Positions 1-6,346 of a stretch of 9,764 bases of DNA are shown piece by piece. The notes beneath the pieces are model-generated. The model did not search any database. It saw nothing but the letters and a program-made list of their open reading frames with translations, and was not told the origin of the DNA. The stretch's first letter is position 1, and each line of letters starts with the position of its first letter. A program made the translations under genes and the position numbers. The stretch is from Candidatus Gastranaerophilales bacterium (GTDB taxonomy: Bacteria; Cyanobacteriota; Vampirovibrionia; Gastranaerophilales; JAQUYY01). Location: assembly GCA_028691575.1 (NCBI GenBank), contig JAQUYY010000054.1, positions 1 to 9,764 of the forward strand, read 5' to 3'.

Positions 1-28
1 GATTCTTTATTAAATTTTTAATGATATT

Positions 29-1321
29 TTAAAACATATGCCTAATTAATTCATCTGCCACATAACGTCCGGCAGCCTCACCTGTTGCCCAACAGTTTGG
101 CTGAATTCTTAACGATGCTTGAGCTTTAAAAGTTGATGAAATTGCCTTACCGACAACAATAAGGTTGGCTATCTTATTATTTAACATTGTCTCGAGAGGA
201 ATTTCGTAATAATCTCTTTTATCTATAAAATTCAATTCATTTTTTTTAGAATCTTTTGAATGTATGTCTATCGGATAATTTGACTTTGCAATAGCAGAAT
301 CGAATTTTTTACAGCTTAAAATATCATCTTCTGTTAATTTATATTTCCCTTCAATTCTTCTTGATGAGCGAACACCAAGTTGTGGAGCGATTTGAGAAAT
401 AAAAGCATCCTCAAATCCGATAAAATATTTTTTACAGAAATTTGCCATTCTCCGAATTTGTTGTCTTCCTAAAACTAATGCTTTTGAGGTATCTTCGACA
501 TTTAGAGGGTTTATATTTTTCATAGCAATTCGTGGACAATTAAAGGACATTGTCCCGGGTTGTCCGGGGATAGAAAATATTTGAAAATACTCCGCATCTT
601 CTTCTGTGATAATACCTTCTTTTATTCCTTTTTCAAAATAAGGCTTCAATTTCCAATCTTTATTTTCTGATGTATATGCTGTTGTAACAAGTAATTGACC
701 GTTATCAGTAGTACAAATTGAAGTAGTATCAGGATTAGAATCAATTTTCCTCATCCAGTTTGTAAATTTATCCATATCAAGATTTGAGATATTCAATCTT
801 AAGCTTAATGCTTGCACATCTTTAATTTCACAAGGAATTTTTGCCAAATTTGCAATATCAGCATCACCGGTTGCATCAATAAAATATTTGGCTTTTAAAA
901 ATATTTCACCTGATTTGTTAATACATTTTAACGAAACGATTTTATCATTTTTAACTTTTACGTCGGAAACAAAAGTGTTAAATAAAATACTAACCCCTGA
1001 ATCTATACACATATCATCAAGAGCACATTTCATAATCTCCGGATTAAACCAACCGATATTGCCGTTTTCATGAATTGCAGAATCGCCTGTTTGGTACAAT
1101 TTATTCAAAATTTCTTTATATAACCCCTGAGTTAAAGAACTTTGGGGTGTTTCAAAGCCGTTTTTCATCATAGGAGTAACCAAAGATGCCGTTGCACTTC
1201 CTCCAAGAAATGAATTTTGTTCAATTAATAAAGTTTTGCAATTTTTTTCAGATGCACTGACTGCTGCGGCAACCCCGGATGCCCCACCACCAACGACAAT
1301 TACATCCCAAAATAAATTCAT
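29..1321 (-). CDS. FAD-dependent oxidoreductase (FAD_oxidored-like family)
   Basis: A complete 430-aa flavoprotein with no signal peptide, so probably cytosolic. The N-terminal Rossmann fold is clear: beta strand DVIVVGGGASG (residues 6-16, GxGxxG-type dinucleotide loop), with an acidic residue (E34) ending the second strand to bind the ribose. LGGSAT (39-44) and the ATGDAD motif (150-155) are typical of the fumarate-reductase-like FAD fold. SSRRIEGKY (319-327), then a DIH motif (352-354) and a C-terminal NCWATGEAAG (409-418) that would close over the flavin, match the family often labelled FAD_oxidored (PF12831). The substrate cannot be read from sequence. The start is supported by AAGGA at 1329-1333, 7 nt upstream of ATG. 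It lies after the ppdK terminator, so it is probably transcribed separately. The family call is firm; the reaction is unknown. Confidence 0.92.
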   Translation of the reverse strand: MNLFWDVIVVGGGASGVAAAVSASEKNCKTLLIEQNSFLGGSATASLVTPMMKNGFETPQSSLTQGLYKEILNKLYQTGDSAIHENGNIGWFNPEIMKCALDDMCIDSGVSILFNTFVSDVKVKNDKIVSLKCINKSGEIFLKAKYFIDATGDADIANLAKIPCEIKDVQALSLRLNISNLDMDKFTNWMRKIDSNPDTTSICTTDNGQLLVTTAYTSENKDWKLKPYFEKGIKEGIITEEDAEYFQIFSIPGQPGTMSFNCPRIAMKNINPLNVEDTSKALVLGRQQIRRMANFCKKYFIGFEDAFISQIAPQLGVRSSRRIEGKYKLTEDDILSCKKFDSAIAKSNYPIDIHSKDSKKNELNFIDKRDYYEIPLETMLNNKIANLIVVGKAISSTFKAQASLRIQPNCWATGEAAGRYVADELIRHMF

Positions 1322-1354
1322 AAAATTATCCTTATTTTAAATATTGATAACAAA

Positions 1355-1383
1355 ATTTTAGCACATTTGTTTAATAAATTTAA
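1355..1383 (-). promoter_or_regulatory. Candidate promoter of the FAD oxidoreductase gene
   Basis: On the minus strand, TAAAAT (1355-1360) is preceded by TGC, giving an extended -10. A weak -35 (TTAAAT, 1378-1383) lies 17 bp upstream. The predicted transcript would start near 1348, about 27 nt before the ATG. The site lies just past the ppdK terminator, which fits an independent transcript. The -10 core TGCTAAAAT is identical to that of the secD promoter. The -35 is poor, so confidence is moderate. Confidence 0.4.
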
Positions 1384-1388
1384 GCATT

Positions 1389-1424
1389 AAAAAAGAACCT
1401 TTTATTCTAACAAAAGGTTCTTTT
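1389..1424 (-). terminator. Intrinsic terminator of ppdK
   Basis: A perfect 13-bp inverted repeat (arms 1391-1403 and 1412-1424, core AAAAGAACCTTTT) with an 8-nt loop lies 20 bp after the ppdK stop codon. In the minus-strand RNA the stem ends in a run of six U. The A-rich 5' side could also work as a U-tract for transcription on the other strand, but no plus-strand gene is present to need it. Confidence 0.9.
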
Positions 1425-1443
1425 AAATATAAATAAATTTAAA

Positions 1444-4089
1444 TTATTCTTTTTCTTCTATAACAGCTTGAGCTGCTGCTAATCTTGCAACCGGAACCCT
1501 GAATGGAGAGCAGCTTACATAGTTTAATCCGATTTTGTGACAGAATTTAACTGACTCAGGATCTCCGCCATGTTCGCCACAAATTCCACGTTTCAAATTA
1601 GGTCTTACCTTCAAACCTTTTTCCAAAGCAATTTCCATTAATTGACCAACACCTTCTTGATCAAGAGTTTGAAATGGGTTTGCAGGCAAGATTTTTTGCT
1701 CAACATAGTTATTTAAGAACTTACCTTCAGCATCATCCCGACTATATCCAAATGTCATCTGGGTTAAATCATTTGTTCCAAAACTGAAGAATTCAGCATA
1801 TTCAGCCACTTTATCAGCTGTTAAAGCTGCTCTTGGAATCTCAATCATTGTACCAAATTGGTAATCAACCTGTACACATTTTTCTTCCATTACTTTTTGA
1901 GCAACTTCTTCAAGTACATCTCTTGCAGCTTTTAACTCATTAACATGACCGATAAGAGGAATCATAACCTCAGGTTTTACTTCAAATCCTTCTTTCTTAA
2001 GATCACAAGCAGCTTCAAAAATAGCTCTTACTTGCATTTCATTGATTTCAGGATATGTCAAACCTAATCTGCAACCTCTTAAACCCATCATCGGATTGAC
2101 TTCAGACAATTCTTCAACAATTTCAAGCATTTTAGCATCTTCTGATACATCTTCGCCTTTTGCTTTCCCTGTTGCTACTTTTTCGATTAATTCTTCTTTA
2201 TTAGGTAAAAATTCGTGCAAAGGAGGATCTAAAAGACGAATGGTCATCGGAAGTCCTTTTAAGGCTTTGAACATATCTTTAAAATCCTGATATTGCATAG
2301 GAAGAAGTTTGGCTAAAGCTTCTTTTCTTGCCTCTTTTGTTCCTGAAATAATCATTTCTTGAACAACCGGCAATCTTTCAGGATCCATAAACATATGCTC
2401 TGTACGACATAAACCAACACCCTTAGCACCAAGCTCAACAGCTTTTTCAACATCAGCAGGAGTATCGGCATTTGCTCTTACAAGAAGTTTTTTAACATCA
2501 TCCGCCCATGAAAGTAATTTGTCAAAATCAGCTCCCATCTTTGGTTCAACCGTAGTAATTGCTCCTGCAAAAACTTCTCCGGTAGAACCATCTATAGAAA
2601 TTATTTCATCTTTTTTAAATTGTTTTCCATCAGGAGTTGTTAATATTTCTCTTTCTAAATCAACTTTTAAAGTTTCACATCCTGCAACACAAGGTTTACC
2701 CATTCCACGGGCAACAACAGCAGCATGACTTGTATTTCCACCCCTTGCTGTTAATACGCCTTGAGCTGAAATCATTCCGTGAATATCATCAGGACAGGTT
2801 TCAACTCTTACAAGAATAACTTTTTCACCTGCTTGACCACGCTCAGCGGCTTCTGTCGGATCAAAAACGATTTTACCAACAGCAGCACCGGGAGATGCAT
2901 TTAATCCGGTAGAAAGAAGTATACCGGTTTTTTTAGACTCTTCATCAAAACTTGGTAATAATAACTGGTATAATTGCGCCGGATCAACTAACATCAATGC
3001 TTTTTCTTTGTTGATTATGCCTTCTGATTCAAGATCAATAGCAATTTTCAAAGCAGCTTGTGCGGTTCTTTTACCGTTTCTTGTTTGAAGTATGTATAAT
3101 TTACCTTTTTCAATTGTAAATTCCATATCTTGAATATCTTTGTAATGACGTTCTAATTTTTGAGCAATTTCTACATATTGATTATAAAGAGCAGGCATTT
3201 CATTTGCCAATTCCTGAATAGGTTTTGGAGTTCTAATTCCTGCAACAACATCTTCGCCTTGAGCATTTGTTAAATATTCACCATAAAATTTATTTTCCCC
3301 GGTAGACGGATTTCTTGTAAATGATACACCGGTTGCAGAATCGTTACCCATATTACCAAATACCATTGTTTGAACATTTACGGCTGTACCATATCTATGA
3401 TTAATTTTATAGTGATTTCTATAAGCAATAGCTCTTGGGATATTCCAAGACCCGAATACTGCTTCAATTGCAGCTTGCAGCTGTTCCATAGGGTTTTGAG
3501 GAAACTCTTTTCCTGTTTCTTTTTTAATTAATTCTTTATAAAGCTCAATTGATTTTTTAAATCCTTCAACAGAAACTTCTGTATCTAGAATTACACCTTC
3601 TTCTTCTTTTATTTCATCAAGAATTTTTTCAAATTTATCTCTATCTATTTCAAGAACAACAGAACCGAACATAGTCAAAAATCTTCTATAACTGTCATAT
3701 GCAAATCTGTCATTACCTGTTAATTCCAAAACTCCTTTAATTGTTTCGTCATTAAGACCTAAATTCAAAACAGTTTCCATCATACCCGGCATTGATAATC
3801 TTGCACCAGACCTTACTGAAAGCAATAGAGGGTTAGAGGCATCGCCAAACTTTTTACCTATTTGATTTTCAACATCAGTCAATGCAGTTTTTACATCATC
3901 CATTAAACCATCGGGCATTTTATTACCGTTATCAATGTATTCCATACAAGTTTCAGTAGTAATAGTTAATCCCGGAGGTACCGGCAGACCTGCATTTGTC
4001 ATTTCTGCAAGGTTAGCACCTTTTCCGCCAAGAAGATTACGCATAGTTGCATTACCTTCTCTAAACAGCCATACTCGTTTTTGTGACAT
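1444..4089 (-). CDS. ppdK: Pyruvate, phosphate dikinase
   Basis: This enzyme interconverts PEP + AMP + PPi and pyruvate + ATP + Pi in the cytosol, giving a PPi-linked end of glycolysis typical of anaerobes or a gluconeogenic route. The product is 881 aa from MSQKR, the usual family length. The N-terminal ATP-grasp domain (about 1-340) has GGKGANLAEM (21-30), the SVRSGA motif, and D321, E323, Q335 and R337, which fall at the same numbers as the catalytic residues of the Clostridium symbiosum enzyme. The swivelling phosphohistidine domain has RGGNTSHAAVVARGMG with H455 and the regulatory-type T453. The C-terminal PEP/pyruvate TIM barrel has TIRLLDPPLHEF, SFGTNDLTQ and GICGEHGGDP with the active-site Cys (about 837). 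An in-frame extension to 4122 exists, but AAAGGAG at 4098-4104 is 8 nt from this ATG and only 2 nt from the ATG at 4095. The residue before T453 is Asn where Met is usual. Confidence 0.98.
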   Translation of the reverse strand: MSQKRVWLFREGNATMRNLLGGKGANLAEMTNAGLPVPPGLTITTETCMEYIDNGNKMPDGLMDDVKTALTDVENQIGKKFGDASNPLLLSVRSGARLSMPGMMETVLNLGLNDETIKGVLELTGNDRFAYDSYRRFLTMFGSVVLEIDRDKFEKILDEIKEEEGVILDTEVSVEGFKKSIELYKELIKKETGKEFPQNPMEQLQAAIEAVFGSWNIPRAIAYRNHYKINHRYGTAVNVQTMVFGNMGNDSATGVSFTRNPSTGENKFYGEYLTNAQGEDVVAGIRTPKPIQELANEMPALYNQYVEIAQKLERHYKDIQDMEFTIEKGKLYILQTRNGKRTAQAALKIAIDLESEGIINKEKALMLVDPAQLYQLLLPSFDEESKKTGILLSTGLNASPGAAVGKIVFDPTEAAERGQAGEKVILVRVETCPDDIHGMISAQGVLTARGGNTSHAAVVARGMGKPCVAGCETLKVDLEREILTTPDGKQFKKDEIISIDGSTGEVFAGAITTVEPKMGADFDKLLSWADDVKKLLVRANADTPADVEKAVELGAKGVGLCRTEHMFMDPERLPVVQEMIISGTKEARKEALAKLLPMQYQDFKDMFKALKGLPMTIRLLDPPLHEFLPNKEELIEKVATGKAKGEDVSEDAKMLEIVEELSEVNPMMGLRGCRLGLTYPEINEMQVRAIFEAACDLKKEGFEVKPEVMIPLIGHVNELKAARDVLEEVAQKVMEEKCVQVDYQFGTMIEIPRAALTADKVAEYAEFFSFGTNDLTQMTFGYSRDDAEGKFLNNYVEQKILPANPFQTLDQEGVGQLMEIALEKGLKVRPNLKRGICGEHGGDPESVKFCHKIGLNYVSCSPFRVPVARLAAAQAVIEEKE

Positions 4090-4097
4090 AGTCATAA

Positions 4098-4104
4098 CTC
4101 CTTT
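4098..4104 (-). promoter_or_regulatory. Ribosome binding site deciding the ppdK start
   Basis: AAAGGAG on the minus strand is a strong Shine-Dalgarno match. It is 8 nt from ATG 4087-4089 (protein MSQKR), but 2 nt from ATG 4093-4095 and downstream of the most distal ATG at 4120-4122. It therefore selects the 881-aa product over the 883- and 892-aa alternatives. Confidence 0.85.
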
Positions 4105-4113
4105 ATTAAACAA

Positions 4114-4141
4114 ATAATACAAATTAAAAAGTAAAGTTGAA
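4114..4141 (-). promoter_or_regulatory. Candidate ppdK-proximal promoter
   Basis: TATTAT (4114-4119) with a partial -35 TTCAAC (4136-4141) and a 16-bp spacer lies between the upstream terminator and the ppdK ribosome binding site. It would give a leader of about 20 nt. The surroundings are so AT-rich that -10-like strings are common. The main support is that the strong terminator just upstream means ppdK needs either its own promoter or an antitermination mechanism. Confidence 0.35.
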
Positions 4142-4190
4142 TTTACTTATTTTGTTTTATCACAAAAATACTTTGAGTTCATTAATTTTT

Positions 4191-4225
4191 AAAAAATAAA
4201 AAGGGAAGCAATCACTTGCTTCCCC
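4191..4225 (-). terminator. Strong intrinsic terminator upstream of ppdK
   Basis: The minus strand has GGGAAGCAA (4216-4224 read as its complement) pairing with TTGCTTCCC (4203-4211 read as its complement) around a GTGA tetraloop. This is followed at once by TTTTTATTTTTT (4191-4202). A 9-bp GC-containing stem plus a U-tract is a textbook rho-independent terminator. It ends whatever is transcribed through the 4226-4515 stretch and lies about 100 bp before the ppdK start. It could be the 3' end of a small RNA or a leader attenuator. Confidence 0.9.
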
Positions 4226-4399
4226 GCGACAAATTGCGTATTGCCAGACACGAATCAATTTGCCGCTAAATAAATGCTACAATTAATTATCGAATATTTT
4301 TTTTCTAACTTCCAATCCTTTTTACTTAGCTAATGCAAAATGTCTTATTTTTATTTTTATAGCAAATAAAATTCACCTATTTAGCTATTTCGATATTGT
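4191..4399 (-). ncRNA. Candidate structured small RNA or ppdK leader RNA
   Basis: No supported reading frame is present here, but the minus strand folds readily. A 12-bp long-range stem pairs 4374-4385 with 4265-4276 (GCUAAAUAGGUG with CAUUUAUUUAGC, two G-U pairs) and encloses 97 nt. Directly 3' comes a hairpin whose 11-bp outer stem pairs 4256-4266 with 4226-4236 (one G-U), followed by a 3-nt bulge (4253-4255), a 5-bp inner stem and the loop CUGGCA (4242-4247). Its two outermost pairs compete with the long-range stem at 4265-4266. The terminator follows immediately. A possible promoter at 4406-4434 would start an RNA near 4399, about 210 nt long. I recognise no known riboswitch, tmRNA, SRP RNA or RNase P motif. 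A long closing stem around a large AU-rich interior is loosely like 6S RNA, but I cannot claim that. Confidence 0.45.
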
Positions 4400-4405
4400 A
4401 ATTCC

Positions 4406-4434
4406 AGAATATCATATTACGCATGTCAATTCAA
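4406..4434 (-). promoter_or_regulatory. Candidate promoter for the structured RNA
   Basis: TTGAAT (4429-4434) and TATTCT (4406-4411) are separated by 17 bp on the minus strand. An overlapping TTGACA sits at 4424-4429 but has no well-spaced -10. The position just 5' of the first long-range stem arm makes it a sensible start for the candidate RNA, though each element alone is only fair. Confidence 0.35.
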
Positions 4435-4454
4435 TATTAATTTCGAATTTCAGA

Positions 4455-4492
4455 AATTACGTAAAATTTTGTTAACAAAATCTTACATAATT
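4455..4492 (-). repeat. 38-nt near-perfect palindrome after the GGDEF gene
   Basis: Two 19-nt arms (4455-4473 and 4474-4492) are reverse complements except at two positions, centred on GTTAAC. In the minus-strand RNA both exceptions are G-U pairs, so the stem is unbroken (about 17 bp with a UUAA loop). On the plus strand they would be A-C mismatches. It begins 24 bp after the GGDEF stop codon. There is no U-tract after it, so it is not a classical terminator. It may be a 3'-end stabiliser, a processing site or a protein-binding site. Confidence 0.75.
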
Positions 4493-4515
4493 AACCAAAA
4501 ATATTTTAGACTTTA

Positions 4516-5622
4516 TTACTCCGCAACTGTAACTTTAGCTTTTCCTGCCAATTTACTTTTTTCTAATGCAGTATCTGCTTTTTTGATAAATGCTTTTGAA
4601 TCTTTTATTTGTTCCGAGAAATCGGCAATTCCACCACTTATTGTGAAGCCTCTTTGGTTTCCGTTAAGTTTTGCACTGACATGATCCAACCATTTTTCAA
4701 CTTCTACTATTTCTTTTCTTCTGTTAAACATTGGAACTAAATCTTGATATATTTCCATTGCTGTTTTTATCTCTAATTCTTTTTTTACTTCCTTAATTTG
4801 TTTTTGTATAAATTCCGATGATTGATTAATTTTTTCATCAAGAAATTTATTAATCATTTTAATCTTATTAAATTCAGGAAGAATACAGTTTATTATATTT
4901 TCATTTAATTTATCAAATTCTTGTTGCTCTGTTTGAAATTTTACAAGTCTTTCTTGTCCTTTTTTCAGAAAAGCATCTTTATAGCTTTGTATACATTCGT
5001 CTTTGTTGAATTTCTCAAGAACTTCTTCCACTATCTCTGTAGCTTCTTTGGGATTTTTGCCGTTCATTATTATGCTGATTTCTTCACCGCCATAGCGATA
5101 AACATCTATATTATGTTTTTTAGCAACTTCTATTAAAATTGCACCTGTTTTTTCAAGAACAATATCACCTGTATCATGCCCGAGAAGTTCGTTTACTCCT
5201 TTAAAATTATCTATATCCAACATAGCTACGCAAACTTTTTCACCATTTTTTCCGGCATTAAAAGCCTTATTTAAGCCTGCATTAAACATTCTTTTGTTTT
5301 TTAATCCTGTTAAGTCATCAAATTGAGCCAATTTTACAACATCTTTAACCATATCACTAAATTTGACAGGCACTTCCTGTCCCATTTTATTAAATTCCTG
5401 ACTCAAAAATTTTCTCATTTTTAGATTTTTAGCCAAAAATCCAGTTGATATAATAGCAATACTTCCTGAAATAACATTAAAAATTGTTTTTCTCTTATTA
5501 CTTTTTTGAAGTTGAACTATATCACTTTGCTGCTCTTGCTTATGTCCGGTAAAAGCACTATTAACCGTACTTTTAAATGGTAATATATTCAAATTATTTT
5601 GGTTTAAATTAATAGCTTCCAT
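4516..5622 (-). CDS. Membrane-anchored GGDEF-family protein with a long helical insertion
   Basis: This 368-aa protein is a likely diguanylate cyclase (2 GTP to c-di-GMP) or a degenerate relative. Residues 1-45 are polar with AFTG at 23-26, and 46-65 is one hydrophobic, probably membrane-spanning, segment. The GGDEF domain begins at DDLTGLKNKR (102-111). It has LDIDNFKGVNELLGHDTGD (135-153), with metal- and nucleotide-binding D136, N144 and D153, and then RYGGEEI (176-182). The catalytic GGEE is kept, but the last position is Ile instead of Phe/Leu. The C-terminal half of the fold (TISGGIA 327-333, KKADTALEKSKLAGK 347-361) appears about 145 residues after GGEEI instead of the usual 50 or so, because a Lys/Glu-rich, coiled-coil-like block (about 208-318) is inserted. 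No RxxD inhibitory site is visible. Only a weak ribosome binding site (GAGAAAG) precedes the start. Family call is firm; activity is unproven. Confidence 0.9.
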   Translation of the reverse strand: MEAINLNQNNLNILPFKSTVNSAFTGHKQEQQSDIVQLQKSNKRKTIFNVISGSIAIISTGFLAKNLKMRKFLSQEFNKMGQEVPVKFSDMVKDVVKLAQFDDLTGLKNKRMFNAGLNKAFNAGKNGEKVCVAMLDIDNFKGVNELLGHDTGDIVLEKTGAILIEVAKKHNIDVYRYGGEEISIIMNGKNPKEATEIVEEVLEKFNKDECIQSYKDAFLKKGQERLVKFQTEQQEFDKLNENIINCILPEFNKIKMINKFLDEKINQSSEFIQKQIKEVKKELEIKTAMEIYQDLVPMFNRRKEIVEVEKWLDHVSAKLNGNQRGFTISGGIADFSEQIKDSKAFIKKADTALEKSKLAGKAKVTVAE

Positions 5623-5660
5623 AACTTTCTCATTATTTTATAAAGGCACACATTTAAAAT

Positions 5661-5687
5661 AAAAATAAAAGCAAATAAAAATTGCTT
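5661..5687 (-). terminator. Weak possible terminator between the coupled pair and the GGDEF gene
   Basis: In the minus strand AAGCAA (5682-5687) pairs with TTGCTT (5669-5674) across a 7-nt loop, followed by a T-rich tail (TTATTTTTATTTT). The stem is only 6 bp, so termination would be partial at best. If functional, it separates the two-gene unit from the GGDEF gene. The 106-bp gap leaves room for a GGDEF promoter, but I see no convincing one. Confidence 0.35.
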
Positions 5688-5728
5688 AAATTATTAGAAT
5701 TTATTTTAGTCGGTAATAAAACTTTATA

Positions 5729-6346
5729 TTAATTTTTTGATTTATTATTCACAAAAGCTTTAAATAAATCATTATTATAATTTGCATGGCTAAATGTAGG
5801 AATCATTCCGGAATACTTTTCTGTTGAATTATTTTTTAATTTTGTCGGATTTGATTTGTCAATAGAAATTTTAATCTTATCAGCCATAGGACCTGCTAAA
5901 AGAGGAACAACAACTCTTTTTGCTAAAAGCATCGAAAATACGAGTGTAGAAACTGCAACAAAACCGGCTCTTGCTTGTTTAAAGCGTTTTGAATTTTCGC
6001 CAAGATGACCGAATAATTTTTTAGTAGCTTTTTCTAAAACTTTAGGGGATGATAAGACCCATCCTGTAGCAATTTGAGCAACTGTTGTCACCCCGCCCAT
6101 TGCTGCATCCATTGCAACAACATATTTTTTCTTTTCTTCCGGCATTTCTTTATTTGTCAATCCATTTTTTACCCTTAGTGCATATGCAAAAGTATCTTTA
6201 CTGACATTTGTTAAAATCAGAACTCTTGTTGCATATGTCGGATTATCAATACATTTGTTAAAATGTTTTTCAAACGTTTTGCTTTCTGCTGCTTTTTTTA
6301 TTAATTTGACAAAATTATTTGAAATAGAAGATACCGGCTTAATCAT
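5729..6346 (-). CDS. Unknown small membrane protein, second of a coupled pair
   Basis: I do not recognise this 205-aa protein. It is basic and mostly helical. An amphipathic N-terminal region (1-50) leads to a helix containing KKKYVVAMD (72-80) and a hydrophobic stretch at about 83-100. A charged loop follows (about 101-124), then a longer hydrophobic stretch at about 127-152 starting with RAGFVAVS (126-133), and a polar Asn/Ser/Lys-rich tail (160-205). There is no cleavable signal peptide and no catalytic motif. Its ATG overlaps the stop of the upstream gene (ATGA), and GGAGG at 6356-6360, inside that gene, is 9 nt from the start. The two are therefore one translationally coupled unit and probably work together. 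The KxY and F-K-x-R-A-x-[WF]-V-A patterns recur in the partner, suggesting distant homology. Function unknown. Confidence 0.85.
   Translation of the reverse strand: MIKPVSSISNNFVKLIKKAAESKTFEKHFNKCIDNPTYATRVLILTNVSKDTFAYALRVKNGLTNKEMPEEKKKYVVAMDAAMGGVTTVAQIATGWVLSSPKVLEKATKKLFGHLGENSKRFKQARAGFVAVSTLVFSMLLAKRVVVPLLAGPMADKIKISIDKSNPTKLKNNSTEKYSGMIPTFSHANYNNDLFKAFVNNKSKN

Noticed and set aside
888..4117. Plus-strand open frames opposite the FAD oxidoreductase and ppdK
   Set aside because: They are antisense to strongly recognised genes, and their translations show no domain.
4090..4122. Eleven-residue N-terminal extension of PPDK (start at 4122)
   Set aside because: The Shine-Dalgarno AAAGGAG lies inside the extension and is placed for the ATG at 4087-4089. 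PPDK homology also begins just after MSQKR, and catalytic residue numbering then matches the Clostridium symbiosum enzyme.
4377..4424. A 15-codon minus-strand open frame (MRNMIFWNYN...) inside the structured region, as a possible leader peptide
   Set aside because: It has no ribosome binding site, no run of regulatory codons, and it overlaps the candidate promoter and first stem arm. Chance is the simpler explanation.
4191..4515. A known riboswitch, T-box, 4.5S RNA, tmRNA or RNase P RNA upstream of ppdK
   Set aside because: None of the conserved cores I know for these (for example c-di-GMP, TPP, SAM, cobalamin, glycine, T-box) can be seen. The 6S-like shape is only a loose resemblance, so no name was assigned.
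4516..5622. Calling the GGDEF protein a catalytically dead receptor
   Set aside because: The third and fourth positions of GGEEI and the upstream metal- and nucleotide-binding residues (D136, N144, D153) are present. Only the fifth position is changed, which does not by itself show inactivity.
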